NCBI GenBank assembly: GCA_027032075.1
Contig: JALVOC010000183.1
Coordinates: 22,435-86,434 of the forward strand
From: Chromatiales bacterium
GTDB taxonomy: Bacteria; Pseudomonadota; Gammaproteobacteria; UBA6429; Thiohalophilaceae
Length of the DNA stretch: 64,000 nucleotides
Direction: 5' to 3'
Shown here: in pieces, positions 43,404 to 52,518 of the stretch
Layout: every line of letters begins with the position of its first letter
Numbering within the stretch: position 1 is the stretch's first letter
Notes under the pieces: model-generated
Database searches by the model: none
Seen by the model: the letters and a program-made list of their open reading frames with translations, nothing else
Told to the model about the DNA's origin: nothing
Program-made: the position numbers and the translations under genes

Positions 43404-44045
43404 ATGCGATCCATCATGGTGCTCAACTCCAAAGGTGGCTGTGGTAAAAGCACCATTTCCACCAATCTGGCCAGTTACTATGCATGGGAGCAGGAACAGC
43501 GCGTTACCCTGGTTGATTTCGATCCACAGGGTTCCAGTATCGCCTGGCTCAATGTGCGGCACGAACGCTGGCCCGAGATCCGCGGTATCGCCGCCTGGCG
43601 CGAGAGCGTGCGTATCCCCAGGGATACGGATGTGGTGATCATGGATGCACCGGCGCGGTTGCAGAGCGGGGAGTTGACCCGGCTGGTAAAGCGGGCGGAA
43701 ACCATTCTGGTTCCCGTATTGCCTTCACCGGTTGATATTCGTGCAGCCGCCGATTTCATGAAAGAGCTGCTCACCAGTGGTAAAGTGTCCCGCAAGGAGA
43801 CCAAAGTTGCGGTTATCGCCAACCGGGTGCGGGAGAATACCTTGATCTACCAGACCCTTCATTCTTTCCTTAAAAGTCTTAAAATCCCCTTTGTCACCAC
43901 CTTGCGGGATACGCAGAATTATATTCGTGCCGAGGAGCGTGGCATCGGAATATTCGAGATGGCGCCTTCCCAGGTGTGGCAGGATCTGGAACAGTGGGAG
44001 CCGCTGGTACGATGGTTGCGCAGCAAAAGCAGCAGAGGTGGATAA
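43404..44045 (+). CDS. ParA/MinD family ATPase, orphan
   Basis: This 213-aa deviant Walker ATPase has SKGGCGKST at about residue 9-17, VTLVDFDPQGSS, and VIMDAPAR for Walker B. There is no ParB, MinC or conjugation gene beside it, so it is an orphan ParA of the kind that positions cell-envelope or chemotaxis complexes. The ATG at 43404 has an excellent GGGGAGG eight bases ahead. The downstream gene begins 35 bases after the stop. Confidence 0.9.
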   Translation: MRSIMVLNSKGGCGKSTISTNLASYYAWEQEQRVTLVDFDPQGSSIAWLNVRHERWPEIRGIAAWRESVRIPRDTDVVIMDAPARLQSGELTRLVKRAETILVPVLPSPVDIRAAADFMKELLTSGKVSRKETKVAVIANRVRENTLIYQTLHSFLKSLKIPFVTTLRDTQNYIRAEERGIGIFEMAPSQVWQDLEQWEPLVRWLRSKSSRGG

Positions 44046-44080
44046 ATATCGAAACGCCATTCTGGAAGGCAAGCCCGGGG

Positions 44081-44641
44081 ATGCTGAAACGTTTTATCAT
44101 TTTGTCGGCAGCGTTGTGGGTGGCGGCATGTGCCAGCCGTGTCAATATCGATTATGACGAGCGGGTCAACTTCTTTTCCCTGAAAACGTTTGCGCTGTTG
44201 CAACCGGAAACTGCAAAGTCCGGTGATGTACGGCTCAACAACCCGCTGCTTGCCAAGCGCATCAATACGACGCTGGAGCAATATCTTGAAGCCCGACACT
44301 ACACTCCGGTCAGTGAGAAGCCGGATTTCTATGTCACCTATCATCTCCGGATAAAGCAGGAAGTGGAAAGCCGTAATGTGGGTATGTCTCTGGGTGTGGG
44401 AATGTATTATCCGCATACCGCCATTGGCATGCACTATGGTTACCCGGAATATGAGGTTTATTCCTATGAGGTGGGTGTTCTGACCATCGATATACTGGAT
44501 GGCAGGGACAAAACCCTGATCTGGCGGGGTTCCACCAGCAGGCGCTTATTCGACGGGGAAACACCGCAAAAAAGCAAAAAGATCATCAACGAGGTGGTGA
44601 AGGAAATCATGGATAATTTTCCGCCGGGAAAGAGAAAATAG
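44081..44641 (+). CDS. DUF4136 lipoprotein
   Basis: This 186-aa lipoprotein has a signal with lipobox (IILSAALWVAAC, Cys at about 17) and the DUF4136 domain (VNFFSLKTFALL; RINTTLEQYLEARHYTPVSE; TLIWRGSTSRRL). These domains occur in outer-membrane-associated lipoproteins of unknown role. The start chosen is ATG 44081; the frame is open to 43976 inside the ParA gene. It may be transcribed with parA. Confidence 0.88.
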   Translation: MLKRFIILSAALWVAACASRVNIDYDERVNFFSLKTFALLQPETAKSGDVRLNNPLLAKRINTTLEQYLEARHYTPVSEKPDFYVTYHLRIKQEVESRNVGMSLGVGMYYPHTAIGMHYGYPEYEVYSYEVGVLTIDILDGRDKTLIWRGSTSRRLFDGETPQKSKKIINEVVKEIMDNFPPGKRK

Positions 44642-44862
44642 CCTCGTAACAATCCGCTTGTTCCCGCTAAGCCCTGTGTGTTGATCCTTTACATTCTGCT
44701 CGGTTTCAAACCCGTGACAATCATCGTCGTTAACGATGCTTGTCTTGTTCATATAACCAAAGTTGTAGCCGGATAACTTGCGTTTTCCCGGCCAACTCTG
44801 CAAGATCCGAAACATACTAATATTCTGAAATACGAGCGGATTGAACTATTGAGGATGTATCT

Positions 44863-45318
44863 ATGGATCAACGAGAAGTACTGGATCGTTTGCGTAATGC
44901 AAAAAGTGCACATCTGGGGTGGGTAAACCGCGCACGTGCGCTGATTGAAGGGAATCCTGTGGATCAGGAAAAAATTCCCGTTATGCCGACGGATTGTATT
45001 TTCGGAAAATGGTACTACGGTGACGGGCGCGCGCTGTCGAAGTTAACCTCTTTCCGCGATGTCGAGCAGCCGCACAACGAGCTGCACCGTATTTATGCCG
45101 AGATCTTCAATATATTGTTCGAACAAAAGAAAGGTTCGTTTCTTTCCCGCATGCTCGGGGGGCGCAAACGTGAGCAGGAAAAACGCATGCAGGAAGCGCG
45201 CGACCGTTTTCACGATTTGCAGCAGATGTCCAACATCATTATTGCCAAGCTGGACAAGATCGAAAAAGATATCCGCGCCCTCACGCCTGAGCAGCAAAGG
45301 ATGATGTTCGGCGGCTGA
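44863..45318 (+). CDS. Free-standing CZB (chemoreceptor zinc-binding) protein
   Basis: This 151-aa protein is a stand-alone CZB domain. The zinc ligands H17 (AHLGWVNRA), C45 in the TDCIFGKWYYGDG motif, H71 and H75 (HNELHRIYAEI) are all present, so a 3His/1Cys zinc site is expected. In receptors and cyclases this domain senses zinc, and the Cys can react with hypochlorous acid. A helical C-terminal part follows. GAGG is about nine bases before the ATG. The 221-base upstream gap has small inverted repeats (CATCG-TTAA-CGATG and GCCGG/CCGGC), not identified. Confidence 0.9.
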   Translation: MDQREVLDRLRNAKSAHLGWVNRARALIEGNPVDQEKIPVMPTDCIFGKWYYGDGRALSKLTSFRDVEQPHNELHRIYAEIFNILFEQKKGSFLSRMLGGRKREQEKRMQEARDRFHDLQQMSNIIIAKLDKIEKDIRALTPEQQRMMFGG

Positions 45319-45398
45319 CGTGAATCGTGGCTCGAAATTTCGGTGAGAAAAAATAAGAGGGTGATATCGCCACCTTCTGCCACCCACCAAATAAGCGT

Positions 45399-46283
45399 TC
45401 AACCGGCCGCAAGGCCGGATTGCAGATCGGGATATTTCAGTGTTATCCCGAACTCCTGCAACATACGCCGGTTATCCAGGCGGCGTGACTCCCGCAGATA
45501 GGAGAGCATGCCCGCACTCAGGCGGTTTTCCGCTTCCTCCCAGCCGAGCGCCGGGGGACGCGGCAGGCCCAGAAAATCAGCAACCGTGTTGAAGTAGGCC
45601 GTCATGTTACTTTCATCGCCATCACTGACATTGTATACGGTATCCGCACGTCCGCGCCGTCCCGCCTCGACACAAACACGGGCCAGATCCTCGGCATGGA
45701 TGCGGTTGGTGTGTGGCGCCAGCCGTTCATGGAGAACGGGAACACCCTTCTCGATACGCTTCACCGGCAGGCGATCCGCCGCATAGATTCCGCCCACGCG
45801 CAGGATCACCACCGCAAGACGGTGTTGCCGTCCGAAACGGCGCAATTGTTGTTCCGCATCCAGTCGCCGCCATGCCCTGTCCACCTGTGGGTTGGGCGGC
45901 GTCTCCTCGTTTACCAGCGCCCCCTGCCGATCACCATAGACACCCGAAGTGCTGATGAGGACCATGCGTGAGGGAAGCTGCTGCGGGTCCAGGGACGCCA
46001 GCCAATGGCGCATACGGGTATCCTCGCGCCCGCTGGCAGGAGGCGGAGCGAAATAGTAGAGCAGCGTATTTCCGCGCGGCCTGACAGACAGGGTGGCGGG
46101 GTGATCGAGGTTGGCAACAACCGGGGTGATACCCTGTTTTTGCAGCAGGCTGGCGCTGTGTTGCTGCCTTACCATGCCGCGGACCGGTATTCCCCGCTGC
46201 TGCCAGCGTGCCGCCACGCGACGGCCGATATCGCCACAACCAACGATAAATATTTCTGCAGGGTCTTTTACTGCCGGATTCAT
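45399..46283 (-). CDS. NAD(P)-dependent epimerase/reductase (YeeZ-like SDR)
   Basis: This 294-aa extended short-chain dehydrogenase-like protein has the nucleotide loop IVGCGDIGRRVAARW at residues 12-26, SGVYGD (the YxxxK-equivalent region is degraded), and the family block VGGIYAADRLPVKRIEKG and RIHAEDLARV. It resembles E. coli YeeZ, whose substrate is unknown. It is divergent from the ferredoxin reductase gene with 41 bases between. Confidence 0.85.
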   Translation of the reverse strand: MNPAVKDPAEIFIVGCGDIGRRVAARWQQRGIPVRGMVRQQHSASLLQKQGITPVVANLDHPATLSVRPRGNTLLYYFAPPPASGREDTRMRHWLASLDPQQLPSRMVLISTSGVYGDRQGALVNEETPPNPQVDRAWRRLDAEQQLRRFGRQHRLAVVILRVGGIYAADRLPVKRIEKGVPVLHERLAPHTNRIHAEDLARVCVEAGRRGRADTVYNVSDGDESNMTAYFNTVADFLGLPRPPALGWEEAENRLSAGMLSYLRESRRLDNRRMLQEFGITLKYPDLQSGLAAG

Positions 46284-46324
46284 TGGGTGATAATGCCGCG
46301 CGTTTGTTCAAAAGCGGGTAGTTT

Positions 46325-47347
46325 ATGAGTTTTTCTGTCAAAGTCGAGCCCAGTGGCCATACTTTCGTTGCCGAAGCGGATGAAACCGTGCTGGATGCTG
46401 CATTGCGCCAGGGGGTGACACTGCCCTACGGTTGCCGCAATGGGGCATGTGGTTCCTGCCTGGTCAAACTCATCGGTGGAGAAGTGCGCTATGCCGAGGG
46501 GATGGATCAGCCGCCGGCACTCACCGGGGAGATGGCGGAAGACGGCATGGTGGTTTTATGTCAGGCGTTTGCCGCCAGTGATCTGGTGATCGAATCTCCT
46601 GAAGTGGAAGAGGTCCGGGACATCCAGATCAAAACACTTCCCTGCCGAATCGCCGAGATGCACAGACTCAGCCACGATGTGATGATGCTCAAACTCAAAC
46701 TGCCGGAAACGGAACGTTTGCAGTTTCTCGCCGGTCAATACATCGATATCCTGCTCAAGGACGGCCGCAGGCGCAGCTTTTCCCTGGCCAATCCGCCCCA
46801 TGACGATGAATTTCTGGAATTGCACATTCGTCATATCGAGGGTGGTGAGTTCACTACGGAAGTTTTCGACAAGATGCAGGTGAAGGATCTGTTGCGCATC
46901 GAGGGTCCGCATGGCCAGTTTTACCTGCGAGAGGAAACGGAGCGGCCAATCATTTTCGTGGCAGGCGGTACCGGTTTTGCGCCAATCAAGGGAATGATTG
47001 AACACGCCATTGCGACCGGCCTCAATCGGCCGATGCATCTTTACTGGGGTGTGCGCGCCAAACGGGATCTCTATATGCATCAGTGGGCCGAGGAAACGGC
47101 CGCCGCGAATGAAAATCTGCAATACACCCCGGTGTTGTCCGCTCCCGAAGCTGAAGACAACTGGCATGGCCGCAGCGGTTACGTGCACGAATGTGTCATT
47201 TCCGATTATGCCGACCTGAGTGGCTATGAAATCTATGCGGCAGGTCCGCCTGCCATGGTGTATGCCGGACGGGATGCTTTCCAGGCGAGGGGACTCGAGC
47301 TGGATTGTTACTATTCCGACGCCTTCGAGTTTCAGGAGAAACCTTAA
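46325..47347 (+). CDS. 2Fe-2S ferredoxin-NAD(P)H/flavin reductase (AscD-like)
   Basis: This 340-aa electron-transfer flavoenzyme has an N-terminal plant-type 2Fe-2S domain (YGCRNGACGSCLVKL, with a further Cys in LCQAF), an FAD-binding barrel (RRSFSLANPP), and an NAD(P) domain (VAGGTGFAPIKGM and AAGPPAMV). It is the CDP-6-deoxy-delta-3,4-glucoseen reductase-like type found across gammaproteobacteria, often near ubiD or rho. The partner is unknown; no sugar genes are nearby. Complete and intact. Confidence 0.9.
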   Translation: MSFSVKVEPSGHTFVAEADETVLDAALRQGVTLPYGCRNGACGSCLVKLIGGEVRYAEGMDQPPALTGEMAEDGMVVLCQAFAASDLVIESPEVEEVRDIQIKTLPCRIAEMHRLSHDVMMLKLKLPETERLQFLAGQYIDILLKDGRRRSFSLANPPHDDEFLELHIRHIEGGEFTTEVFDKMQVKDLLRIEGPHGQFYLREETERPIIFVAGGTGFAPIKGMIEHAIATGLNRPMHLYWGVRAKRDLYMHQWAEETAAANENLQYTPVLSAPEAEDNWHGRSGYVHECVISDYADLSGYEIYAAGPPAMVYAGRDAFQARGLELDCYYSDAFEFQEKP

Positions 47348-47360
47348 TCCCCCGCATGCA

Positions 47361-48551
47361 TCAGGAGGGGTTTTCGGTTGCCAGTAACAGCCCCTTGCGA
47401 TAACACTCCGCGGCGGCTTCCGCTTCGTTGAGTCGATCGAGCAGCAGGCCCAGCTCCTTGTAGGTTTCCGCTCTGGGTCCGTTGCCGAGACTGGCTTCCA
47501 GGTAGGAACGGGCTTTCCCCCAGAGCTGGTTGTGCAGGCTGATACGACCCAGGGTCAATAACAACAGGGGGTTGTTCTCCCGCCCTTTCAGCCAGTTTTC
47601 CGCAGTGGCGAGTTGTTTGTCCGGCTGACTTGATTTGACCCGCCCGTACAATTCCACCCAGTCCGGATGCCATTCACGGCGCAAGGCTTCGCGCAGCAGA
47701 TTTTCAGCCGCATCGTGTTGTTCGAGCTTGATGAGGTAACGCACATAGGTGCTGAGCAATTCATGATTCAGGCGCAGGTGCTTGGGTACTTCCTGCCAGA
47801 ACGATTGTAATTTTTCTGCGTTGCCTGTTTGCGCGGCAATCTCGAGCAGGGCACGATAGGTGCGCAGACTCAGGGCATGCAATGATTTTTCATCCATGAC
47901 CTTGTATTTTTTCAATAACGGCAGCAGCTCTTTCAGATCTCCCCAGCTTTGCAGGCGTTCATGCAACTGACTCAACAATGACAGCACGTGTTTATGGCGT
48001 GGCGCCATGGCGCGCAGATGTTCCAGTGAGGCCAGCGCCTGTTCCAGCTGTCCGTGGGCCAGTTGCAGTTCCGCCTGGGTCAGCTCGACCGCGATATCCG
48101 CATCCGGCATGCTTTGCGACGCCATCGCCAGGTAGTGATCGCGGCGTTCATGGGCGTGTTGTTTCTGGGCGGCGCGGGCAGCGGAAAGGTAGTTGAGCAG
48201 GGGAGTCTCACTGAAGCGGACATACTTGATCAGGGCCCGTTCGGCCTGTTGCCAATGGCCTTCCGCCAGTTCGATCAATCCCTTGCGTGAAGCGGCACGT
48301 GCCTTGCGCGCGCGGCGCCGCTGGCGCCAGTGGCGCAGTTGCTCCGGCATATGCCAGGTTTGCAGCACAAAGCGGATGAGAAAATAAAAGATGATGAAGC
48401 TGAGAAGGTACAGCGTGGCAAAGAGTGACAGGCTCATTTCCACGGTAGTGTGGCCACGCCCGATGAGGACATAGCCCGGGTCCTGGTATGCCAGCAAGCC
48501 GAGGGCGACCGCCGCCAGCAGGATCAGAAAGAAGGCAATCAATAACTTCAT
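47361..48551 (-). CDS. hemY: HemY protein
   Basis: This 396-aa inner-membrane protein has two N-terminal membrane helices (about 3-20 and 42-64), a basic stretch, and TPR-like helices to the end. It is the gammaproteobacterial HemY, not the protoporphyrinogen oxidase called HemY in Bacillus. It is co-transcribed with hemX (four-base overlap, 48,548-48,551). Its exact role in haem synthesis or protein quality control is uncertain. Confidence 0.93.
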   Translation of the reverse strand: MKLLIAFFLILLAAVALGLLAYQDPGYVLIGRGHTTVEMSLSLFATLYLLSFIIFYFLIRFVLQTWHMPEQLRHWRQRRRARKARAASRKGLIELAEGHWQQAERALIKYVRFSETPLLNYLSAARAAQKQHAHERRDHYLAMASQSMPDADIAVELTQAELQLAHGQLEQALASLEHLRAMAPRHKHVLSLLSQLHERLQSWGDLKELLPLLKKYKVMDEKSLHALSLRTYRALLEIAAQTGNAEKLQSFWQEVPKHLRLNHELLSTYVRYLIKLEQHDAAENLLREALRREWHPDWVELYGRVKSSQPDKQLATAENWLKGRENNPLLLLTLGRISLHNQLWGKARSYLEASLGNGPRAETYKELGLLLDRLNEAEAAAECYRKGLLLATENPS

Positions 48552-49687
48552 TGTGTCACCTGTGGCGCTTCGGTGACAGGGGGGGCAGCGGCGGGCGTTT
48601 CTGACGTTGCCTGGTTTTCATGGAAGGCTTCAAATGCCTGGTAGGTACGGCTCAGGGCCGGCAATTGCGGATGGATGTTCACCGCCGCCAGATCCTCCAG
48701 GCTTTTCAATACATGCAGCGTGCGGTTATCGACGGGATCAAACCAGTTTTCGATCCATTTGCGGGCGGTGTCGAGGCGCTCGTGATAGACCTCGTTTTCG
48801 CCATTCAACAGGGCCAGCCGCGCCTGTTCCAGCTGCAGTTTGAGATTCTGCCTGAGGAAGAAAAGCTGTTTTGGCGCCAGCAGTGGTGTGATCGGTCCCT
48901 GGCGATCACGAATGATGATCAGGCTTTTGATGTCTTCCCACATTGCGGCAGGCAACTGTTTCCAGTTCTCCACTTTGTGACGTTTTTTCTGTGCGTCAGT
49001 TTGCGGCGGGGTCTCGGGTTGCGGTGTCAGCAGCCGCAGGTTGTCGATATCCGCCACCAGGGCACTGAGTTTGAGTGACAGGCCGGTAATATCGATTTGC
49101 CGAATCGCCTGCAGGGTGTTGATGTCTTCGGCCAGGGCTTTGCGCAACGGTATCAATGCCGGATCGCCGGCTTCGCGCAGGCGGGCGTCCGCCGCCTGGA
49201 GTGCGCTGATGGCGGTGGCGGTGTCACGGGCAAGCACCAGGCGCTGGCTTGCCAGCCGCACGAGATATTCCGCCTCCGCCTGCAGCCATTCATGCCGCAA
49301 GTGGCGGTTGGCCTTGAGCAGTTTGGCGAGTGCATCGTTCAGCGTCTGCTGCCGTTCCTCGAGGGCCTGCAGTTCGCTTTTGATGTTGTCATCGGTTTGC
49401 GCCTGTTGCTCCAGCCGGGCGGTGAGGCGGCTGTGCTGCTGTTCGAGTTGGTGTTGCAGTTTTTCAAGCGTGTTTTTGTTGTCATCCCAAAGATAGAACA
49501 GGCCGCCGGCGAGCAGAAGAACCCCCAGCAGGGCCAGCATCGCTATCGTGTTGCCCGCGCCGGTTTTATGACGGCGGGGTTTGTGGGCGGGCTTCTTTTT
49601 GTCCGTCGCCTTCTCTTTGCCCGGGGTTTCCGCCGGCCGGGTCTCGCTGGCTTTGCTCTCGGGTTCTGGTTTGGTCTGGTCTGTCAT
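48548..49687 (-). CDS. hemX: HemX protein
   Basis: This 379-aa protein has a charged, lysine-rich N-terminal tail, one membrane helix at about residues 48-67 (IAMLALLGVLLLAGGLFYLW), a coiled coil, and the HemX domain (WEDIKSLIIIRDRQGPITPL; LFFLRQNLKLQLEQARLALL). It was annotated as uroporphyrin-III C-methyltransferase, but the sequence has no SAM-binding motif. A 191-base gap separates it from hemD, larger than usual. Confidence 0.93.
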   Translation of the reverse strand: MTDQTKPEPESKASETRPAETPGKEKATDKKKPAHKPRRHKTGAGNTIAMLALLGVLLLAGGLFYLWDDNKNTLEKLQHQLEQQHSRLTARLEQQAQTDDNIKSELQALEERQQTLNDALAKLLKANRHLRHEWLQAEAEYLVRLASQRLVLARDTATAISALQAADARLREAGDPALIPLRKALAEDINTLQAIRQIDITGLSLKLSALVADIDNLRLLTPQPETPPQTDAQKKRHKVENWKQLPAAMWEDIKSLIIIRDRQGPITPLLAPKQLFFLRQNLKLQLEQARLALLNGENEVYHERLDTARKWIENWFDPVDNRTLHVLKSLEDLAAVNIHPQLPALSRTYQAFEAFHENQATSETPAAAPPVTEAPQVTQ

Positions 49688-49878
49688 GCCGATACTCTTG
49701 GGCGTTTGGTTAGCAGGCAGAAATCAATCACCTTGATGTTGCTGTCAGTCATAGTACACGTTTGCAGGGGCTTGCTTCAGCCGAACGGTAACAAAGCCTC
49801 AGGCAGAGCGCCACAGCTGTTTCGGCAGGGTGCCCCCCCGTGGGGTTGGGGTCCGATCGTGGTTTGTTGCAGTGTCAT

Positions 49879-50670
49879 TCAAGCGGTCGATGCGCCGGCC
49901 GCCGGGCGCGAAAACCGGCTCAATGCCTCTATGATAGCCGCATCACTGCCGTCATGGGCGAGGAGTGGTTGGCAAACAAAACCCAGCCGGCGCGCCTTTT
50001 CCATCTGCCGCGGATGGATCACCAGCAACGGCAGCTGTTGTAGCAGGGACAGCTGTTCGCTGCCGGCAAGTCTGACAAGATTGTCGAGGGCTTCACTGCT
50101 GCTGATGAGAATGATATCCGGCGGTTTTTCAGTCAGTGTCTGCCGGAATTCAGCGGTGCTGGTTTCCGGGCAGGCGCGTCGATAGACCTCGGCGTAATCC
50201 ACCTGCGCCCCGCGCTGGCGCAGGGTGTCGGCCAGCAGTTCGCGGCCATTTTCCCCGCGGAAGATCAAAATCCGTTTGCCGCCGAGGTTTTGCAGGGCGG
50301 GCTCAGCAAGTAAGGACTCACTGCCAGAGCCGCTGGCAGGGCAGATGTCGGGCCCTTTTTGCAGCCTGGCTTCAAGCTCACGGGCGCTGCCCCTGCCGAC
50401 CGTGGCCAGTTGCAGCGTCGCCGGGAGGGGGGTATCGCCCAGGGCGGCGAGGCCATGGATGACGGCGTTGCGGCTGATGAAAATGGCGATGTGATAGCGT
50501 TCGAGTCGCCCGAGGCGTTGCCTGAGTTCGGGGGAGGCTGACGGACGGATTTCCAGCAGGGGAAAGAGCCAGGGATCGGCGCCTGCCGCCTTGAGTTTCT
50601 CCACCAGGGGGCCGGCCTGACGGGCCGGCCGGGTGACCATGACGCGCAAACCCGTCAGGTCATTGGGCAT
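49879..50670 (-). CDS. hemD: Uroporphyrinogen-III synthase
   Basis: This 263-aa enzyme closes hydroxymethylbilane to uroporphyrinogen III with inversion of ring D. The fold is recognisable from [20 protein letters not shown], the [13 protein letters not shown] region, and [13 protein letters not shown]. The family is poorly conserved. The start overlaps the hemC stop by eleven bases (50,660-50,670). I took ATG 50670; the longer frame runs through hemC. Confidence 0.93.
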   Translation of the reverse strand: MPNDLTGLRVMVTRPARQAGPLVEKLKAAGADPWLFPLLEIRPSASPELRQRLGRLERYHIAIFISRNAVIHGLAALGDTPLPATLQLATVGRGSARELEARLQKGPDICPASGSGSESLLAEPALQNLGGKRILIFRGENGRELLADTLRQRGAQVDYAEVYRRACPETSTAEFRQTLTEKPPDIILISSSEALDNLVRLAGSEQLSLLQQLPLLVIHPRQMEKARRLGFVCQPLLAHDGSDAAIIEALSRFSRPAAGASTA

Positions 50671-51586
50671 ACAATGACTCCAGAATGCGGTCGGCCCCCC
50701 TGGCAAGCAGATCCTCCGCCAGTACTCGGCCGAGGTATTCGGCATCCTCCGGTGGGCCGGCGATTTCACCATGAATGATTTCACTGCCGTCCGGGGTGCC
50801 CACCAGGCCGCGCAGCAGAACCACGCCATGGGTGAGCTCCGCATAACCTGCGATGGGGACCTGGCAGCCTCCCTCCAGGCGGTGGTTGAGGGCGCGTTCG
50901 GCACGTACCCGGATTGCCGTTTCCCGGTCGTTCAGAGGCGCCAGCAGGCCGTTGACCCATTCGTCGTCGACGCGGCATTCGATTCCCACCGCGCCCTGGC
51001 CGATGGCCGGCAGGCTGGTTTCGGTGCTGAGAAATTCGGTGATGCGCTGCTCGAAGGCAAGTCGCTTCAGGCCGGCGGCAGCGAGGATAATGGCATCGTA
51101 TTCCCCCTCGTCCAGTTTTCGCAGGCGGGTGTTGACGTTGCCGCGCAGGTCACGGATATCGAGATCCGGCCGCAGGGCGGCAAGCTGGCACTGGCGGCGC
51201 AGGCTGGAGGTGCCGAGCCGCGCCCCTTCGGGCAGGGATTCGAATGCGGGGCAGGTGTTGGAGACAAAGGCATCACGCGGATCCTCGCGCGGACAGATCA
51301 CCGCAAGATGCAGGCCCTCGGGCAGTTCGACCGGCACGTCTTTCATGGAGTGGACGGCAATATCGGCATCACCGTTGAGCAGGCCGGTTTCCAGCTCCTT
51401 GACGAACAGCCCCTTGCCGCCCACCTTGGCCAGCGGGGTGTCGAGGATTTTGTCGCCCTGGGTCGTCATCTTGACCAGCTCCACATTCAAATCAGGATTC
51501 AGCTGCAGCAGCATGTCGCGAACATACTCTGCCTGCCACAGGGCAAGCTGGCTTTTACGGGTGGCGATGCGCAGGGTATCAGTCAT
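50660..51586 (-). CDS. hemC: Porphobilinogen deaminase (hydroxymethylbilane synthase)
   Basis: This 308-aa enzyme polymerises four porphobilinogens into hydroxymethylbilane. The cofactor-binding cysteine is in [13 protein letters not shown] near residue 242. [26 protein letters not shown] and [15 protein letters not shown] (with the catalytic Asp) are classic. It is the first gene of the hemCDXY run on the minus strand; hemB is 23 kb away. Confidence 0.97.
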   Translation of the reverse strand: MTDTLRIATRKSQLALWQAEYVRDMLLQLNPDLNVELVKMTTQGDKILDTPLAKVGGKGLFVKELETGLLNGDADIAVHSMKDVPVELPEGLHLAVICPREDPRDAFVSNTCPAFESLPEGARLGTSSLRRQCQLAALRPDLDIRDLRGNVNTRLRKLDEGEYDAIILAAAGLKRLAFEQRITEFLSTETSLPAIGQGAVGIECRVDDEWVNGLLAPLNDRETAIRVRAERALNHRLEGGCQVPIAGYAELTHGVVLLRGLVGTPDGSEIIHGEIAGPPEDAEYLGRVLAEDLLARGADRILESLYAQ

Positions 51587-51690
51587 GGATGGTGAACACG
51601 GAAACGGGTTGTCGATTTATGGGAACTTTTTGTCAATAAACAAGTTTAAAGTAGATATAATACACGAAATCAAGCGGCCCGACTCAGACT

Positions 51691-52209
51691 ATGCGTATAT
51701 CAAAAAAATTCATCATGGCGTTGCTGGCCCTGACGATCCTGTCTCCGGCCATACTCTCCGCTGCCCAGGGAGGCGACGATGTGGTGCTGCTGGAGGCACG
51801 TGATCTGTCTCGTGAGGGTGAGGAGGCGCAACGACGCGGCCTGCCTATTCTGATCATGTTTTCCATGGAGCATTGTCCCTATTGTGAGATCGTGCGTGAA
51901 GAGTTCCTGAAACCCATGCTGCGCAGTGGCGACTATGACAACAAGGTGATCATGCGTGAGATCCAGTCGGACAGTTTTGAAACCCTGCGCGACTTCGACG
52001 GCAAGGCGATCACGGCCGATGCGCTGGCGCACCGTTACAACGCTTCGCTCAGCCCCACGGTGGTCTTTCTCGATCCCGACGGCAGGGAACTGGTCAGTCG
52101 GCTGGTGGGGATCACCACGGTTCATTATTACGGTGGCTTTCTTGACGAGGCCATCGAGCAGTCATTGCAACGCATGCGCAGTCTGGCATTGAACCAGCTC
52201 GCCGACTAA
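51691..52209 (+). CDS. Secreted thioredoxin-like protein (SoxW-like)
   Basis: This 172-aa periplasmic protein has a signal peptide (MRISKKFIMALLALTILSPA, cut near AAQ) and a thioredoxin fold with the redox motif CPYC at 62-65 (SMEHCPYCEIVREEF) and a cis-proline loop LSPTVVFLDPDG. It resembles SoxW/DsbD-gamma-like thioredoxins. The CPYC dithiol is of glutaredoxin type. A role with the Sox system is possible because soxZ is in the same window but 11 kb away, so this is speculative. Confidence 0.88.
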   Translation: MRISKKFIMALLALTILSPAILSAAQGGDDVVLLEARDLSREGEEAQRRGLPILIMFSMEHCPYCEIVREEFLKPMLRSGDYDNKVIMREIQSDSFETLRDFDGKAITADALAHRYNASLSPTVVFLDPDGRELVSRLVGITTVHYYGGFLDEAIEQSLQRMRSLALNQLAD

Positions 52210-52212
52210 ACA

Positions 52213-52270
52213 GGCGTTCCGAATACCAGTACACCCGGGAAACGGAGCATCGGGAGCAGAGGTCTTTTAC
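52213..52270. repeat. Dispersed intergenic repeat, copy 2
   Basis: Second copy of the element at 892-949 (about 47 of 58 bases identical, same orientation), four bases after the TAA of the thioredoxin gene. Beyond it the two copies have nothing in common. Confidence 0.7.
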
Positions 52271-52490
52271 CTGACCGTCAGCCGCAGCTGTTCCCCCAGC
52301 AGCTGGTCCCGGAAGATCCTGACGCCCCGCTTTTTTTATCCCGCAGAGCATCGATGCGTTTGATTTCGTCAACGTCATAATCGGTATAGGCGGTGATCGG
52401 ATCTTCCAGGATGTTTGTGTAATCAATAATCCCGGTAAACGTTTCTTCCCCGATGCAGAACCTGTTCTTGTGTGAAGTGGCGGTTGTGCC
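52267..52490 (-). pseudogene. Frameshifted relic of an unidentified gene
   Basis: Read on the minus strand, a protein-like stretch (RFCIGEETFTGIIDYTNILE, then DPITAYTDYDVDEIKRIDAL) continues to DKKSG near 52,323; a one-base frame change then gives VRIFRDQLLGEQLRLTVR and a stop at 52,267-52,269. The composition and the acidic-aromatic pattern look coding, but there is no start codon, and the frame is broken. I do not recognise the family. It covers most of the 309-base gap between the thioredoxin gene and algR. Confidence 0.4.
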
Positions 52491-52518
52491 AGCGCCATTT
52501 CCCGGGTTTTTCTGCTGT

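Noticed and set aside
42048..43562. 504-aa minus-strand frame opposite ubiD
   Set aside because: ubiD motifs are complete on the plus strand; the antisense frame has no family features.
44640..44862. Riboswitch (GEMM/c-di-GMP-like) upstream of the CZB gene
   Set aside because: A minus-strand ACGCAAG...CCGGC segment recalls part of GEMM, but the direction is opposite to the gene, and the other conserved loops (GGCAAACC, GAAA tetraloop) are missing.
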